64,000 nt of DNA, from positions 407,229-471,228 of the forward strand of contig QAOA01007962.1 of NCBI GenBank assembly GCA_003255065.1, written 5' to 3'. The notes under the pieces were generated by a model. That model did not search any database. It was not told the origin of the DNA and worked only from the letters and a program-made list of their open reading frames with translations. The translations under genes were made by a program, and so were the position numbers. Positions 48,501-59,606 of this stretch are shown one piece after another. The DNA comes from Cercis canadensis (Eukaryota > Streptophyta > Magnoliopsida > Fabales > Fabaceae). Within the stretch, counting starts at the first letter, position 1; every line of letters begins with the position of its first letter.

Positions 48501-50150
48501 AGTAGGTCATGACCCTCCTTCCCCAATCTGTTTGCACCACTCCTAATGTTTCCAACCAAGAGATCCCCAAGATTAAATCCAAACTTCCAATGTCAAAAAC
48601 AAAGGCAGTAACAGCCACTGTGATAGGCCCTAAATCCACACACAAATCACATTTCCCTCTTGTCAACACACGATGGCCATCTCCCAACCTTATACCCACC
48701 TCCGGAGTATCTTGCACAAGTAGGCTCAAAGCCAAAACCACCCTCCTAGACACAAAATTATGACTGGCTCCACTGTCAATTAAGATTAGTATAGGTAATC
48801 CCTTCAGCCTTCCTTCCAACTTCATAACCTTAGAACTAAAACTCGCTTCCTTAGTAAAGTGAAGCAATCCCATAGTTGTGCAGTCCAAATCTTCTGCTGT
48901 CTCCTCATTGTCCTCCTTCATAGGTTCAATCTCACCCTTATCATTAATGAATTCATCCTCAGCTTGTAAGGTAAGTCTGAGCTGCTTATCATGACATTGG
49001 TGCAGTGGGTGGTATTGTTGGCCACACCTAAAACATAACCCCGGTGCAGTGGGTGGTATTGTTGGCCACACCTAAAACATAACCCCTTTTTCCTTCTGTC
49101 AAATAGCTCCTGAGCAAATAAGTGATGAACCCCTCTACTCCTAACTTCTCCTGTGCGCCTATGATCAACCCCTGGTCCTGGTCCCTGTGGTGGGGACTTG
49201 GTCTCATGTTTCCAGTTCGGAGTTACTTCTTTAAAACAATTGTTGGGTTGTGGGAAAGGAGAATTCTGAGCCCTAATCCTGTTAGGATTCAAACCAGAAC
49301 TCATTACATTCTTACTGCCAGTGTTTCTTACCCTGCTATCCTCCTCTCCATACAAAGCACCCTCTACATCCCTAGCAAGCAAAATTTCCTTACTAATAAC
49401 TTTAGGATGGTGAATTCTTACCCAACGTCTTATTTCAGGCTTCAATCCATGCATGAAATACCCAATAGCTTGCTGTTCTGCTACTCTAGGTACTTGGGAA
49501 CCAAGAATTCAAAAGCCTCCACATACTCAGCTATGGAGTTCTCCTGTGTCAAAGCTGCCAACTGCTCGTATGGGTTTCTAGTGTTCAAGTCGCCGAATCG
49601 TTCCAACAAAGCTACCTTGAGTTTATCCCAGGAAAGCTCGTGGTCACCCTCCCAAAGCAAAGAGAACCAGTGAACCACGTGTCCTTCCATCGACAACTGG
49701 GCGAGAGGAATCCTCAGTTCAGACCGAGTGTTCTATACTTGGAAGTACATTTCTGCTCTTGAAATCCATCCACGTGGGTCGGTACCGTCGAATGAAGGTA
49801 GCTCGACTCTTTTCGCTGCTAAACGGAAGTCGTCGATGACTTCGGTGTGCCTCGTCGAGTGAGAGCCCGACTCAGGTGTTCTGCCCTGTTCTGTCCGACT
49901 ACCAGAAGCGTGAGGCCTTCTGGGTGTTTCGTCGTCTTCTGTGATGGTTGACTGCTTCCCGGCGCTCCGACGCATCCATTCGGTCATCCTCGAACAGAAC
50001 TCGGCACTTTCCCGGCGTTCTGCCTCGTTCGCTTGAGCCTCATGTACTACAGAGCACTAAAGCTCTGTTACCGTCGACTTCACCTCCTGAAGTTGAGCTT
50101 CGAGAACGGCTACTTTGGACTCCACCGCGTCTACCTTAGAGACCATTGTT
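45540..50150 (-). pseudogene. gag-pol remnants of chromovirus L
   Basis: Chromovirus-order coding remains. The largest uninterrupted part covers protease to the integrase zinc domain. The chromodomain (ILASREITKH...LLVKWKTKP...ATWED) would target integration to particular chromatin. The full frame is not whole. Treated as a fossil. Confidence 0.92.
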
Positions 50151-50173
50151 TGCTATCCAGCAAGTCGGACCAA

Positions 50174-50590
50174 TAATGGAAACCCAAAGTACAGAAATGG
50201 ATAGTTCGTAGTATTGAATCAAGAAACTATGAAGAATTACAGTAGTATAGTAATTCTCCTTCTCAGAGCTAGAGCTCCACAGAGTATCCCACTCTGTCCA
50301 AGCCTAAGCCGAAGGAATCAGAATTGTAAAACCCAGATAACCTCTCTACCATTCTCCCCCTCTCCTATACTGACCCTCCTCCATGACTCTAACTAACTCC
50401 CACTCTTTTAGAAAAAGCAAGTAAAGCAAAATAACAGAAATGCATAGTAAAGGAAATAACAGAAATACACATAAAGGAAATAACAGACAGTCACGTGTTC
50501 CTCTCCTCCTATATTTTCTTATTTCTCCTAGTGTAGACTTTCCACTCTTTAGACCCACTATTCTGGTCCACAATCAGTTGGGTTCTAACA
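50174..50590 (-). repeat. 5' LTR of element L
   Basis: 417 bp, same ends as the left copy. Beside it on the minus strand is TTGGTCCGACTTG (50161-50173), the candidate primer site. Confidence 0.95.
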
Positions 50591-50595
50591 ATAAG

Positions 50596-50946
50596 CATCC
50601 CATAAAAGATGAGGATGAAGAGACTTCTAGCTAATATTGGCACCAAGCTCCCTACTCTCTTTTCTACTCCCAAACCACTAAACTAGATAGAATAAGTCAG
50701 AAAACTAGTAGAAAAGTCAAACAATGATATCTTGAAAAGTTGGTAAAATCACTTTAGTTCAATTTCAATATTCATACATAAAACCAACAAAATAACAACA
50801 GAATGATGTCTTGTGTCTAATGATATATATAAATAATTGATGACTAACTCATTCACAATGCACATTAATTACTCAATCAAAAAAAAAAAAAAAAAACTGT
50901 CATGCATATTAACGAGAGAGAGAGAGAGAGAAATTATCTACATCAC
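50596..50946 (-). other. EMF2-like intron 7, part next to exon 7
   Basis: Intron sequence with a poly-A run (about 50879-50896) and a (GA)n microsatellite (50914-50931). Nothing else is recognisable. Confidence 0.8.
50914..50931. repeat. (GA)n microsatellite
   Basis: GAGAGA run of about 18 bp, 16 bp from the donor side of exon 7. Confidence 0.9.
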
Positions 50947-51011
50947 CTTCCGTCCTTTGTAACTTATTATTGTAATATCTGTAATTGAAAATAACATTTC
51001 CTTCCCTCAAC
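50947..51011 (-). CDS. EMF2: EMF2-like exon 7
   Basis: 65 nt: one base, 21 codons, one base. It encodes LREGNVIFNYRYYNNKLQRT and then E, a nearly perfect EMF2 signature. The acceptor is gtggtccag and the donor GTGATG. It is stranded between two retrotransposons: gypsy element L lies 351 bp to the left and copia K 140 bp to the right. Confidence 0.95.
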
Positions 51012-51151
51012 CTGGACCACACAAGTAGCTAGAAGTTAAAATGTAGATGACAATTATTTAATAGAAATTGAATGAAAGTAAAAAGATAGATACTGTTTAT
51101 TAATACACATTAAACCCAGCAGAAGAATTACAAGAGAAGTATGAAGATAAC

Positions 51152-51380
51152 TGTTGAAATCCCAAAAGTTACGGGATTGACAATCAAGGATAGTTATTGA
51201 CTTTCTGTATATAGCTCATTTAATAGGATAGCTTAAATCCCTTAGATTAAGCTGTATTTATTTGTAATTTCCTAGATTAGACTATTTCTGATTTTGAGGG
51301 ATTGATTGGTTGTATCAAATCCCTATAAATTCACAACTCCTTCACCATTTAGGTAAGGAAGCCAATACAGAATTTCTACA
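51152..51380 (+). repeat. 5' LTR of element K
   Basis: 229 bp, TGTTGAAATCCC...AATTTCTACA. Confidence 0.95.
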
Positions 51381-53713
51381 TGGTATCAAAGCAGCGATCC
51401 ATGAACACGGAGAATTCTGGAAAAACAACCTCTGGAGTTGAATCCTCCATGGCAAACCCTTCGGTGAGTGAGAGTTCCTCCCTTATGAGCTCTTCACTTA
51501 TCATCACCAACCACAAGTTAGATGGTAAAAACTTCCTCCACTGGTCTCAATCTGTTCTTATGGTCATTAGAGGCCGAGGAAAAATGGGCTACCTCACTGG
51601 AGAAGCCAGCAAGCCCAAAATCGATGATCCCACTTATGCAATGTGGGAACTCAACAATTCCATTGTGATGTCATGGCTCATCAATTCGATGGAGCCTCAC
51701 ACCAGCAGAACCTACCTTCTTTTCAACACAGCAAAAGCCATATGGGATGCTGTCAAGGAAAACTACTCTGATTTAGAGAATGCCTCCCAAGTTTTTGAGA
51801 TCAAGATTAAACTCAAAGACACTCGGCAGGGCAATCTTGACGTCACCAGCTACTATAACTCTCTAAAGGTATTATGGCAAGAGTTGGATCTGTTTTATGA
51901 AGCAGATTGGGGAGATGTTGATGATCACATCAAGTTCAAGCCTCACATCGATAAGGAACGCTTGTATGAGTTCCTAGCAGGTCTGCATAAGGATTTGGAT
52001 GAGGTTCATGGCACCTCTACCAGCTATTGGAGAGGCATTTGCTGAGGTTAGGCGTAAAGAAAACAGAAGAAGGGTGATGTTAGGAGACAACAAGGATCCT
52101 AAAACTGGCCAAATAGAGAGTTCTGCCATTTACACCAAGGGTTTTTCAGAGTCTAAATTCAGGACAGACAATGAAAACAAACAAAAGAAATATGGAGAAA
52201 GACCTGTATGCAGCCACTGCAAGAAGACTGGACATACCCGAGACACTTGTTTCCAACTCCATGGGGTTCCACCAGGTTGGAAGCCAAGGAACAAGAGAGA
52301 AGGGAAAGCTCATCAAGTTGCCTATGAAGAATCCAATGGAGAGGATGTTGCTAATGTTCAGTTAACAAAGTCGTAGTTGGAGGTTCTTCACAAGCTCCTT
52401 GGCCATTCCACATCCCCTACGTGCACCTTAGCTCTAAAAGGTACTGCTCATTCTATTTCTACCCCTGACCTAGAACAATCAGCTCCTTGGATAATTGATT
52501 CAAGAGCCTCAGATCATATGACAGGTAACTCATCTCTATTTTCTGCTTATACCCCTTGCAAACATGATTTTCGGGTAAGAGTAGCAGATGGTACTCGATC
52601 ACCTGTTGCTGGTATTGGGACAATTAAATTGACTGATAATCTTGTCCTCAAATCTGTTCTCCATGTCCCAAACCTATCTTGTAACCTAATATCCATTAGC
52701 AAACTGACTAGGGACACTAAATGCTGTGTTAATTTCACCTCTAATTGTTGTGTTATACAGGAGCAGATCTCGGGGAAGATGATTGGCAGTGCTAGTATGA
52801 CTGATGGACTCTACTTTTGGAACAAGCATTCACCGTCAATGTGTCCAATGTTTCTAATTCTAGTCAAATTATGATGTGGCATTGTAGGTTAGGTCACCCC
52901 AACTTCTTGTATCTCAAAAGTTTGTTTCCAAACTTATTTATTAATGAGAATCCTAGTCTTTTTCTTGTGAGATTTGTCAATTAGCCAAAAAGACCCGAGC
53001 ATCTTATGCTGCAAAACCCTACATTGCTTCTCGCCCATTTGCACTCATTCCTAGTGATATTTGGGGAGCCTCTCAGGTTTAAAATATTTCAGGAGCTAGG
53101 TGGTTTATCACCTTTATAGATGATCACACAAGGGTATATTGGGTATATCTCCTAAAGGAAAAATCTGAAGCCTCTCACACCTTCAAAAACTTCCACTCTA
53201 TGGTCCAAAATCAGTTCCACACCAATATTCAAACCTTAAGAACTGATAATGGCAGGGAGTATTTTAATTCTGTTTTAGGGGAATATCTTACATCCCATGG
53301 TATAATTCATGAGAGTTCTTGTGCCCATACTCCACAACAAAATGGAATTTCTGAGAGAAAAAACCACCACCTCCTAGAAGTCACTAGGTCCCTTATGTTT
53401 ACTATGAATGTACAAAATTATCTATGGGGAGAGGCAGTTTTAACTGCAACCTATCTCATAAACCGAATGCACCTATCTCATAAACCGAATGCCATCCAAA
53501 GTTCTTAATCTTCATACACCACTCTCGGTCTTCCAAAAGAACTTTCCTCACTATAGGTTTTCCTCTCTAACTCCAAAAATTTTTGGGTGTAATGCCTTTG
53601 TTCACTCTCATTTTCCCGGACAGTCTAAACTTGATCCTAGGGCACATAGGTGTGTGTTTGTTGGGTACTCACCTACTCAAAAGGGATATAAATGCTATTC
53701 TCCCACTCTCAAA

Positions 53714-53778
53714 NNNNNNNNNNNNNNNNNNNNNNNNNNNNNNNNNNNNGCCCCCATTTCGCCCCCCCCCCCCCCCCC
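53714..53778. other. Assembly gap (36 N) and poly-C tract in K
   Basis: N at 53714-53749, then CCCCCATTTCG and a run of C at 53762-53778. The true length here is unknown. Confidence 0.95.
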
Positions 53779-55860
53779 TCTCAATTTCAGGGGGAGAATA
53801 TAGGTGAAGTTGAGTGTAGAGAAACCAATTTTGAACCTGAATCAAAACCTCCTACTGATCCTGTACAGACAGAACTGGAATCTATACCTATAACCCTGCA
53901 TTCTGACCCTACACCCCTACCTATCTCATACCCAAGTGTGGATCCCATGCCTCCTAAAAATAGTCAACCAGAACCTAAACCTGAACCTGTGACAATACCA
54001 GAACCTGAACCTGTGACAATACCAGAAACTGAACAACCAAAAATGCTTGTTTATTCAAGAAGGAATCCTTCTTCAAAGGCAGATAAGTTAGACAAACAGC
54101 AAGGCCAAGAATCTGAGCCAAATATCTGCTCCAGTAGCACTAAGAGCCCTGCAAAGCCAGCTGAGAACCATACAGAGCCACAGCAAAACCTTTAAGACTT
54201 CCCAATTGCCATTAGAAAAGGGGTAAGAGCATGTACAAAACATCCTATCTCTAAATTTGTTTCATTGGAAAATTTATCCCTTGGATTCCATGCCTTTTCT
54301 GCTCATCTTTCCAAAATAGAAATTCCTAAAAAAATAGATGAGGCCCTTTCCAAACCAGAATGGAAGAAAGCTGTCTTAGAGGAGATGAATGCCCTTGAAA
54401 AAAATGGCACATGGGAGCTCAAGAACCTACCTACGGGGAAGAAAACAGTTGGCTGTAAATGGGTGTTCACCATTAAATACAAAAGTGATGGAAGCATAGA
54501 TAGGTACAAAGCAAGGTTGCTAAGGGTTTTACTCAAACCTATGGGATAGACTATCAATAAACGTTTGCACCTGCGGCCAAACTGAACACAATAAGAGTTC
54601 TGTTGTCCTTGGATGCAAATTCAGATTGGCCACTCCACCAACTAGATGTGAAGAATGTCTTTCTCAATGGAAGGCTAAATGAAGAAGTTTAAATGGACAT
54701 ACCACCTGGTTTTGAGGGGCAGAAAGGAAAGGTGTGCAGATTAAAAAGGGCTCTCTATGGGCTAAAACAGTCTCCTAGAGCATGGTTCGAAAGGCTGACC
54801 CAAGTTGTGAAGAAAAGAGTGTACAATCAGGGCCAAACAAATCACACTATGTTTTTCAGGCACTCAATAGATGGCAATATCACCATCCTCATTGTCTATG
54901 TGGATGACATGGTTATAACCGGTAATGATTTAGGAGAAATTCAACACTTGAAGAAATATCCCAACACAGCATTTGAACTAAAAGACCTAGGACCCCTAAA
55001 ATATTTCCTAGGAATGGAGGTAGCTCGAAGTCACACCGGTATTTCCATATCACAAAAAAAATATGTGCTGGACCTGTTACAAGAAACCGGTATGTTGGGC
55101 TGTAGACCTGCAGATACACCTATGGAACCTAATAAAAAACTAGGTGATGAGGATGAAGGCAGTGACATAGACAAGGGAAGGTACCAGCGTCTTGTTGGTA
55201 GATTAATTTACCTCTCTCACACAAGGCCAAATATTGCATTCCCTGTAAGTGTAGTGAGCCAATTCATGCACTCTCCTAAAGAAAGGCACTTGGAGGCAGT
55301 CTACAGAATTTTGAGATATTTGAAAGGGACTCCTGGAAAGGGTCTGTTTTTTAAAAGGGGAGGTCCAAGATGTGTTGAAATCTTCACTGATGCAGATTGG
55401 GCAGGTTCAGTAATTGATAGGCGCTCAACTTCAGGGTACTGCACTTACATGTGGGTCAACCTTGTAACTTGGAGAAGCAAGAAACAATCTGTGGTTGCTC
55501 GAAGTACTGCTAAGGCTGAATACAGGGCCTTGGCTCATGGTGTATGTGAAGGTATTTGGCTAAAACGCATGTTAAGAGAGCTTCGGGTTCCTAGTTATAT
55601 GCCTATAAAGCTCTACTGTGACAACAAAGCTGCTGTGAGTATTGCTCACAATCCTGTCCATCATGATAGAACTAAGCATGTGGAGATAGACAGACACTTC
55701 ATCAAAGAAAAGATCGACAATGGTACCATTAATCTACGGTACCTGCCCACAGCACAACAAGTTGCAGATGTGCTTACCAAGAGTCTTCCTAAGCCTCGGT
55801 TTAATGCACTAACAAGCAAGCTGGGCATGATTAATATCTATGCCTCAGCTTGAGGGGGAG

Positions 55861-56090
55861 TGTTGAAATCCCAAAAGTTACGGGATTGACAATCAAGGAG
55901 AGTTATTGACTTTCCGTATATAGCTCATTTAATAGGATAGCTATAAATCCCTTAGATTAAGCTGTATTTATTTGTAATTTCCTAGATTAGACTATTTCTG
56001 ATTTTGAGGGATTGATTGGTTGTATCAAATCCCTATAAATTCACAGCTCCTTCACCATTTAGGTGAGGAAGCCAATACAGAATTTCTACA
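55861..56090 (+). repeat. 3' LTR of element K
   Basis: 230 bp, same ends as the 5' copy, followed by ATAAC. Confidence 0.95.
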
Positions 56091-56095
56091 ATAAC

Positions 56096-56918
56096 AATAA
56101 AAACCACCCTAATGAAAACACAAATATGAGACATTGTAGAATAAAAAGAAATTCAACTAATCACAGCTTCTACATACATAGCTAATCACAGGCTATACTG
56201 AAGCAGTGAAAATTAAAAAGAAGCTAGATAACTCTTTGGGTCCGTCCCAAAGAAAGAGAAAACACTCAAACAAATTGTATTGATACCTAAAACTGAATTA
56301 CATGCATTAAACTTCTAAATTTTGTAGTACTCTTAAACATCAGATCAGGAAAGCTAAAACCTTGTGAGACTAGGAAAACTAAAGGGAATTCAATTACAAA
56401 ATTAGGAAAGTAAACTAGAATGGACATTATCAAAATAGGATACTAGACTCGAAAGGAAATTAGAGAAATAGGAAACTGCGCATGCTACTGTAGCGTGGTA
56501 CTCTTCACATACAGTGCCGTGAGTCCCATCCTACATCCTAAACTATGGGCCTATCTATAGCCACGTAATTTACACATGTCTAATTACACTAATTACATAT
56601 TATATTCTAACACATTCCAATCAAGCAAACACCTAACACCAATCCAGTATGCATATCTCAGATCATTACACAGATGAGAGAGCACTTGGATTCCAAAATT
56701 ACTGTTCCTTCAGCAGCACCTCAGATCATTAGATATAAGTTGAATAGCAGTCTTTTACAGGCCAAAAGTTGTTTGGATTTTCTTATCAGGATCAAAATAT
56801 TTTCATGTAAGAACAATAAATATATCAAAATATTCTCATGGATGCCAAGACCCAGCACTTCTGGCAACCAGAATGATTCCAAGGCCAACAGATGCTTATG
56901 AGAAAAATGAAAATTTAC
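56096..56918 (-). other. EMF2-like intron 6, part next to exon 6
   Basis: AT-rich intron sequence. A stretch near 56470-56612 ends TATTCTAACA like some copia LTRs, but no second border was found. No coding signal was seen. Confidence 0.7.
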
Positions 56919-57040
56919 CCAATGATATGAGACAATGATGAAGAAGGTACTTCGCTGCCTTTATAGGTATGGTAGGGAGATTTTTCCTTGGCCCCAAACT
57001 CTTCTGCAGAAATTGTTATTTGCAGTTGCTTTGGTGTGCT
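56919..57040 (-). CDS. EMF2: EMF2-like exon 6
   Basis: 122 nt: 40 codons plus two bases. It encodes STPKQLQITISAEEFGAKEK and then SPYHTYKGSEVPSSSLSHII. In Arabidopsis EMF2 the equivalent is QQVQVTISAEE followed by a Ser-rich run ending LLQIIRLR. The acceptor follows ggttcctgaag and the donor is GTAAAT. The split codon with exon 7 gives Gly where EMF2 usually has Arg (HIIG-LR rather than HIIR-LR). Confidence 0.88.
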
Positions 57041-57176
57041 CTTCAGGAACCCAAAGATAGTAAAAGAAACAAGCAATAGTAAATAGAATTTCTCCAGTAA
57101 AGAACTAAGTCTATTGTGGTGTTGGTGTGTGTAGATGTCTTATTCATTGGGAAATGATATTGAAACTAGAACATAC

Positions 57177-57239
57177 CACAATTTCAGAATTACAGGGGAC
57201 TTGAATTGAGATGCATTTATCCTCATTTAAAAAATCTGG
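57177..57239 (-). CDS. EMF2: EMF2-like exon 5
   Basis: 63 nt, exactly 21 codons in phase 0: PDFLNEDKCISIQVPCNSEI followed by V. It matches the EMF2 'EEKCVSIQVPSN' segment. The acceptor is ttcttgttgcag, with a good pyrimidine tract, and the donor GTATGT. It is too short to stand out as an open frame, but its length, phase and conserved core agree with its neighbours. Confidence 0.85.
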
Positions 57240-57421
57240 CTGCAACAAGAAGAAAATGGTAAAGTAGTAGATCCCTCCTAATTATGATGAAGACACAATA
57301 GGGCTTGAAATAAATTCCTAGACAGAAAGCATAAGGCCAAGACATAGCATAGCCTTTAACTAGTATAGAAGGTAGGAGGAGAAAGACAATAGAAGTCATT
57401 AGCCCCATATAGATGTCATAC

Positions 57422-57561
57422 CTTCAGAAAACAAGGAACCAAATCAACAGTTGACATTATCTCAGCTCGCTGCCCCAAACGAAAATTTGGAGAATTCTCC
57501 CAAGTCATATAAAGTGATTCTAAAGATACTTTGCCACAAAAGCAGTATCCTCCTGCTGCAG
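57422..57561 (-). CDS. EMF2: EMF2-like exon 4
   Basis: 140 nt: two bases plus 46 codons. It encodes AAGGYCFCGKVSLESLYMTW and then NFRLGQRAEIMSTVDLVPC. This corresponds to the EMF2 segment 'GGHCLWSKIPLQSLYASW...LGQRVDTVSLVEMQPCF' as I recall it. The acceptor is tacttgacag and the donor GTATGA. A 1.6-kb intron with LINE debris separates it from exon 3. Confidence 0.85.
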
Positions 57562-58007
57562 CTGTCAAGTACATAAGGCAATAAAATTCAAAGAGGAATT
57601 GTAATACAATACATGACTTATGAAAGTTCAGAAAGCACTATATTGTTAATGGGATAAAAAGATTTTTTTAAAAAAATCCACATTCAAAAGTTGAGGAATT
57701 ACCACACTTTCAATATAATGATTTTCTATAGACCACGGGTTCATCATCCACATATGGCATTCCTTTTTCTTTTCTTTTTTTCTCTTGGGAGCAGGATTTT
57801 CTTGATAATAAATCATTTGCATATGACATAATTCGGGTTTTATTCTGTTCGATATTAAACTACAGATGAATGTCTACCTTTTGATTGTAAAACAAAGCAA
57901 GTCTCTAAAACGACTCTCCAAGATGGACTTTCTATAAACAACAAAAGGTCAAGAAAATTTGAAAAGATACTACTAGCTCTTATAATATATGAATAACATG
58001 TAAAATA

Positions 58008-58110
58008 ATATTTTTTTTATATATAAAAGAGATTTTATTGGAGAGAAAGAAGGGATACAAAGAAAGAGGAGGATAAGGAATCATCCTTGATGCACACCAT
58101 GTAACATAAT
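58008..58110 (-). mobile_element. LINE-like 3' tail fragment
   Basis: GAGATTTTATTGGAGAGAAA with a downstream T run matches the tail of the fragment at 58391 in style: 3' UTR plus poly(A) on the minus strand. It is short. Confidence 0.4.
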
Positions 58111-58390
58111 TAAGAGTACCTAAAATTATAGCTGTGTTTTATTTGTCACTCGTCAGAGATCAAAGTCCAAGAAAAAAGCATATAATTTTGAAATCTAAGT
58201 CCCCAGCAAAACTCTGGAGGATCTCTAGTATTTAGGAAAAAGAAAAAAGAAAAATCCCATTAAATAGTTCAATATTTACTATCTTGTGCTGTGAGGAATG
58301 TTAGAATCTTTCCGAATCATACTTTGCCTCCTTGTTAAGCTTCTCTTAGTTGTTCATCTCACAATCTTATTTAAGAAGCTTCAGTTACTA

Positions 58391-58860
58391 AAACTTTTTT
58401 TTTTAAGATAAATGAAGAATTGTATTAGAAGAAGAATGAAAGAGAAAAGTACAAAGAAGGAGGGCAAGTAGTCCCCCCAAATAAAAGAAAACAAAATAAT
58501 AACATCAGCTCATAAGAGCTTTCCAATCCCCTTGCAACTCTGTCAAGGAAATCCCTCTAAAAAAACCATTGGCAAGCACCCAAACAGAGGCTAAGTACAC
58601 TACCCTATCCCATAAAAAATGCAGTGGTAAACAGATATTTTTTAAAATCCTAGGACTGCACTCCAGTCATAAACACCCAATTCCAGCAAAACGAGCACAC
58701 TCCCAAAGCACCTTCCTTTCCTTGCCTCTGCCAAAACCTCTAAATTTAGTGGACAGAAAATGGTCCAAACTGTCAGGACAAACCCATTGCTCATAAAAAA
58801 TACCAAACAAACGATTCCAAATCTGCCAAGCTTCGCTTACTAACATTAAAAGAAATAGGA
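58391..58860 (-). mobile_element. 5'-truncated L1-type LINE, ORF2 C-terminus and 3' tail
   Basis: On the minus strand the sequence encodes the end of a plant L1 ORF2 (zf-RVT region). AWQIWNRLFGIFYEQWVCP is followed by KFRGFGRGKERKVLWE, then by FLWDRVVYLASVWVLANGFF and RGISLTELQGDWKAL after frame decay. The 3' end is T-rich and closes in an A run (complement of the T run at 58396-58405). The frame is interrupted between the WECARF and VVYLAS parts. It is a dead-on-arrival copy typical of LINE insertion. Confidence 0.7.
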
Positions 58861-59179
58861 GGTCAATCTCCTTTTTGTTTTTTAAGGAGAAATAATTAAG
58901 AGAGAAAGAAATTACAAAAAGAGGAGGGATAGGAATTCTTCTTTCGGTTTGATTTATGATTTCTAACTTTACTCTCCATTGTCCTTTTGTTTAAGGAGGT
59001 TTTTTTGTCTTCTTATAAGTAATTATCTTTGTGAAATTCTTCCTATTTTATCATTAGAAGAGAAATAAAACACAAAGGAGAGTGTATAATTTGCATGTTA
59101 CATGTAGCTCAATAGCAAGTTAATTAGTTCAGCCAACCATCTTTTGTATGACTAAGTTAGCAATCAAAGCATATCTCAC

Positions 59180-59248
59180 ATGCAAAAGAAGTCACATCCA
59201 AAGGCACCAAGCCAGCATTGACTACAGATGAAGAGTTTGTGCTTTCTG
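59180..59248 (-). CDS. EMF2: EMF2-like exon 3
   Basis: 69 nt: two bases, 22 codons, one base. The acceptor is ttccttgcag. The donor GTGAGA was chosen over reading on, because the frame otherwise stops nine codons later and because the left-over T fits the first two bases of exon 4. It encodes a Ser-rich, poorly conserved stretch (ESTNSSSVVNAGLVPLDV). This is the least conserved exon, and its borders rest mainly on phase agreement. Confidence 0.75.
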
Positions 59249-59339
59249 CTGCAAGGAAATTGTTATACAAAAAAAGGATTGAGCAAAACTCAGAAACAAA
59301 TATGTGCATCTCAATTGGATTACTCAAGCATATACATAC

Positions 59340-59499
59340 CAGAGCTGACGAACAAGACATAATGTGAGCGAGATCCAACTTCCACTGCTAACTTATTAAC
59401 TTCAGGGAGCGTAAATTTTGCTTCCACTTTAGCGCTCCCATCAATTCCAGTGGAATTGTGAAATATGCAAATCCGATTGGTTCGATACACAGCAGAATA
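59340..59499 (-). CDS. EMF2: EMF2-like exon 2
   Basis: 160 nt: 53 codons plus one base. It starts in phase 0 with YSAVYR, so the junction with exon 1 reads VAEYSAVYR, a hallmark of EMF2. It continues with TGIDGSAKVEAKFTLPEVNKL and ends SHYVLFVSS. The acceptor follows an A-rich stretch (weak polypyrimidine tract) and the donor is GTATGT. The sequence is more divergent from other EMF2 proteins than the zinc-finger exons are. Confidence 0.85.
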
Positions 59500-59606
59500 C
59501 TTTTTGTTAAAAGTATTAGCCAGTGAAAAGAATTATTAGATAGAAAGTATTATACAGCATGAACCTAATTAGCATAAGGAATATAAATTAACAAGCACTA
59601 TCCTAC

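Larger units (their letters stand above)
45062..50590 (-). mobile_element. Ty3/gypsy chromovirus L, broken, young
   Basis: 5529 bp. The 417-bp LTRs (45062-45478 and 50174-50590) differ at about four sites by eye. The target-site duplication is ATAAG (45057-45061 and 50591-50595). Parts on the minus strand: gag (about 50150-49050), zinc knuckle CFRCGQQYHPLHQC (about 49030), protease LIDSGASHNF (about 48780), reverse transcriptase (about 48150-47600, FFDDILVYS), RNase H (about 47320-46990, ECDASGRGIGAVL), integrase with its zinc domain (about 46750-45750) and a C-terminal chromodomain (about 45660-45540). Reverse transcriptase before integrase plus a chromodomain defines a chromovirus. It has a few breaks. 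Confidence 0.95.
51152..56090 (+). mobile_element. Ty1/copia element K (related to delta), broken
   Basis: 4939 bp. The LTRs at 51152-51380 and 55861-56090 differ at four sites and one single-base gap by eye. The target-site duplication is ATAAC (51147-51151 and 56091-56095). The primer-site variant TGGTATCAAAGC is at 51381 and the polypurine tract CTTGAGGGGGAG ends at 55860. Parts: gag (about 51400-52370) with knuckle CSHCKKTGHTRDTC, protease (about 52490), GAG-pre-integrase and integrase (about 52750-53700), a gap of unknown bases, a proline-rich linker, reverse transcriptase (about 54330-55120, YVDDMVITG) and RNase H (to 55853). It has several breaks and is fairly young. Confidence 0.95.
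57562..59179 (-). other. EMF2-like intron 3
   Basis: 1618-bp intron made largely of LINE 3' ends, on the minus strand at about 58010-58110, 58391-58860 and 58870-58940. The rest is AT-rich. Confidence 0.75.

Noticed and set aside
56470-56612. Possible solo LTR ending TATTCTAACA
   Set aside because: No second terminus or target duplication could be found.
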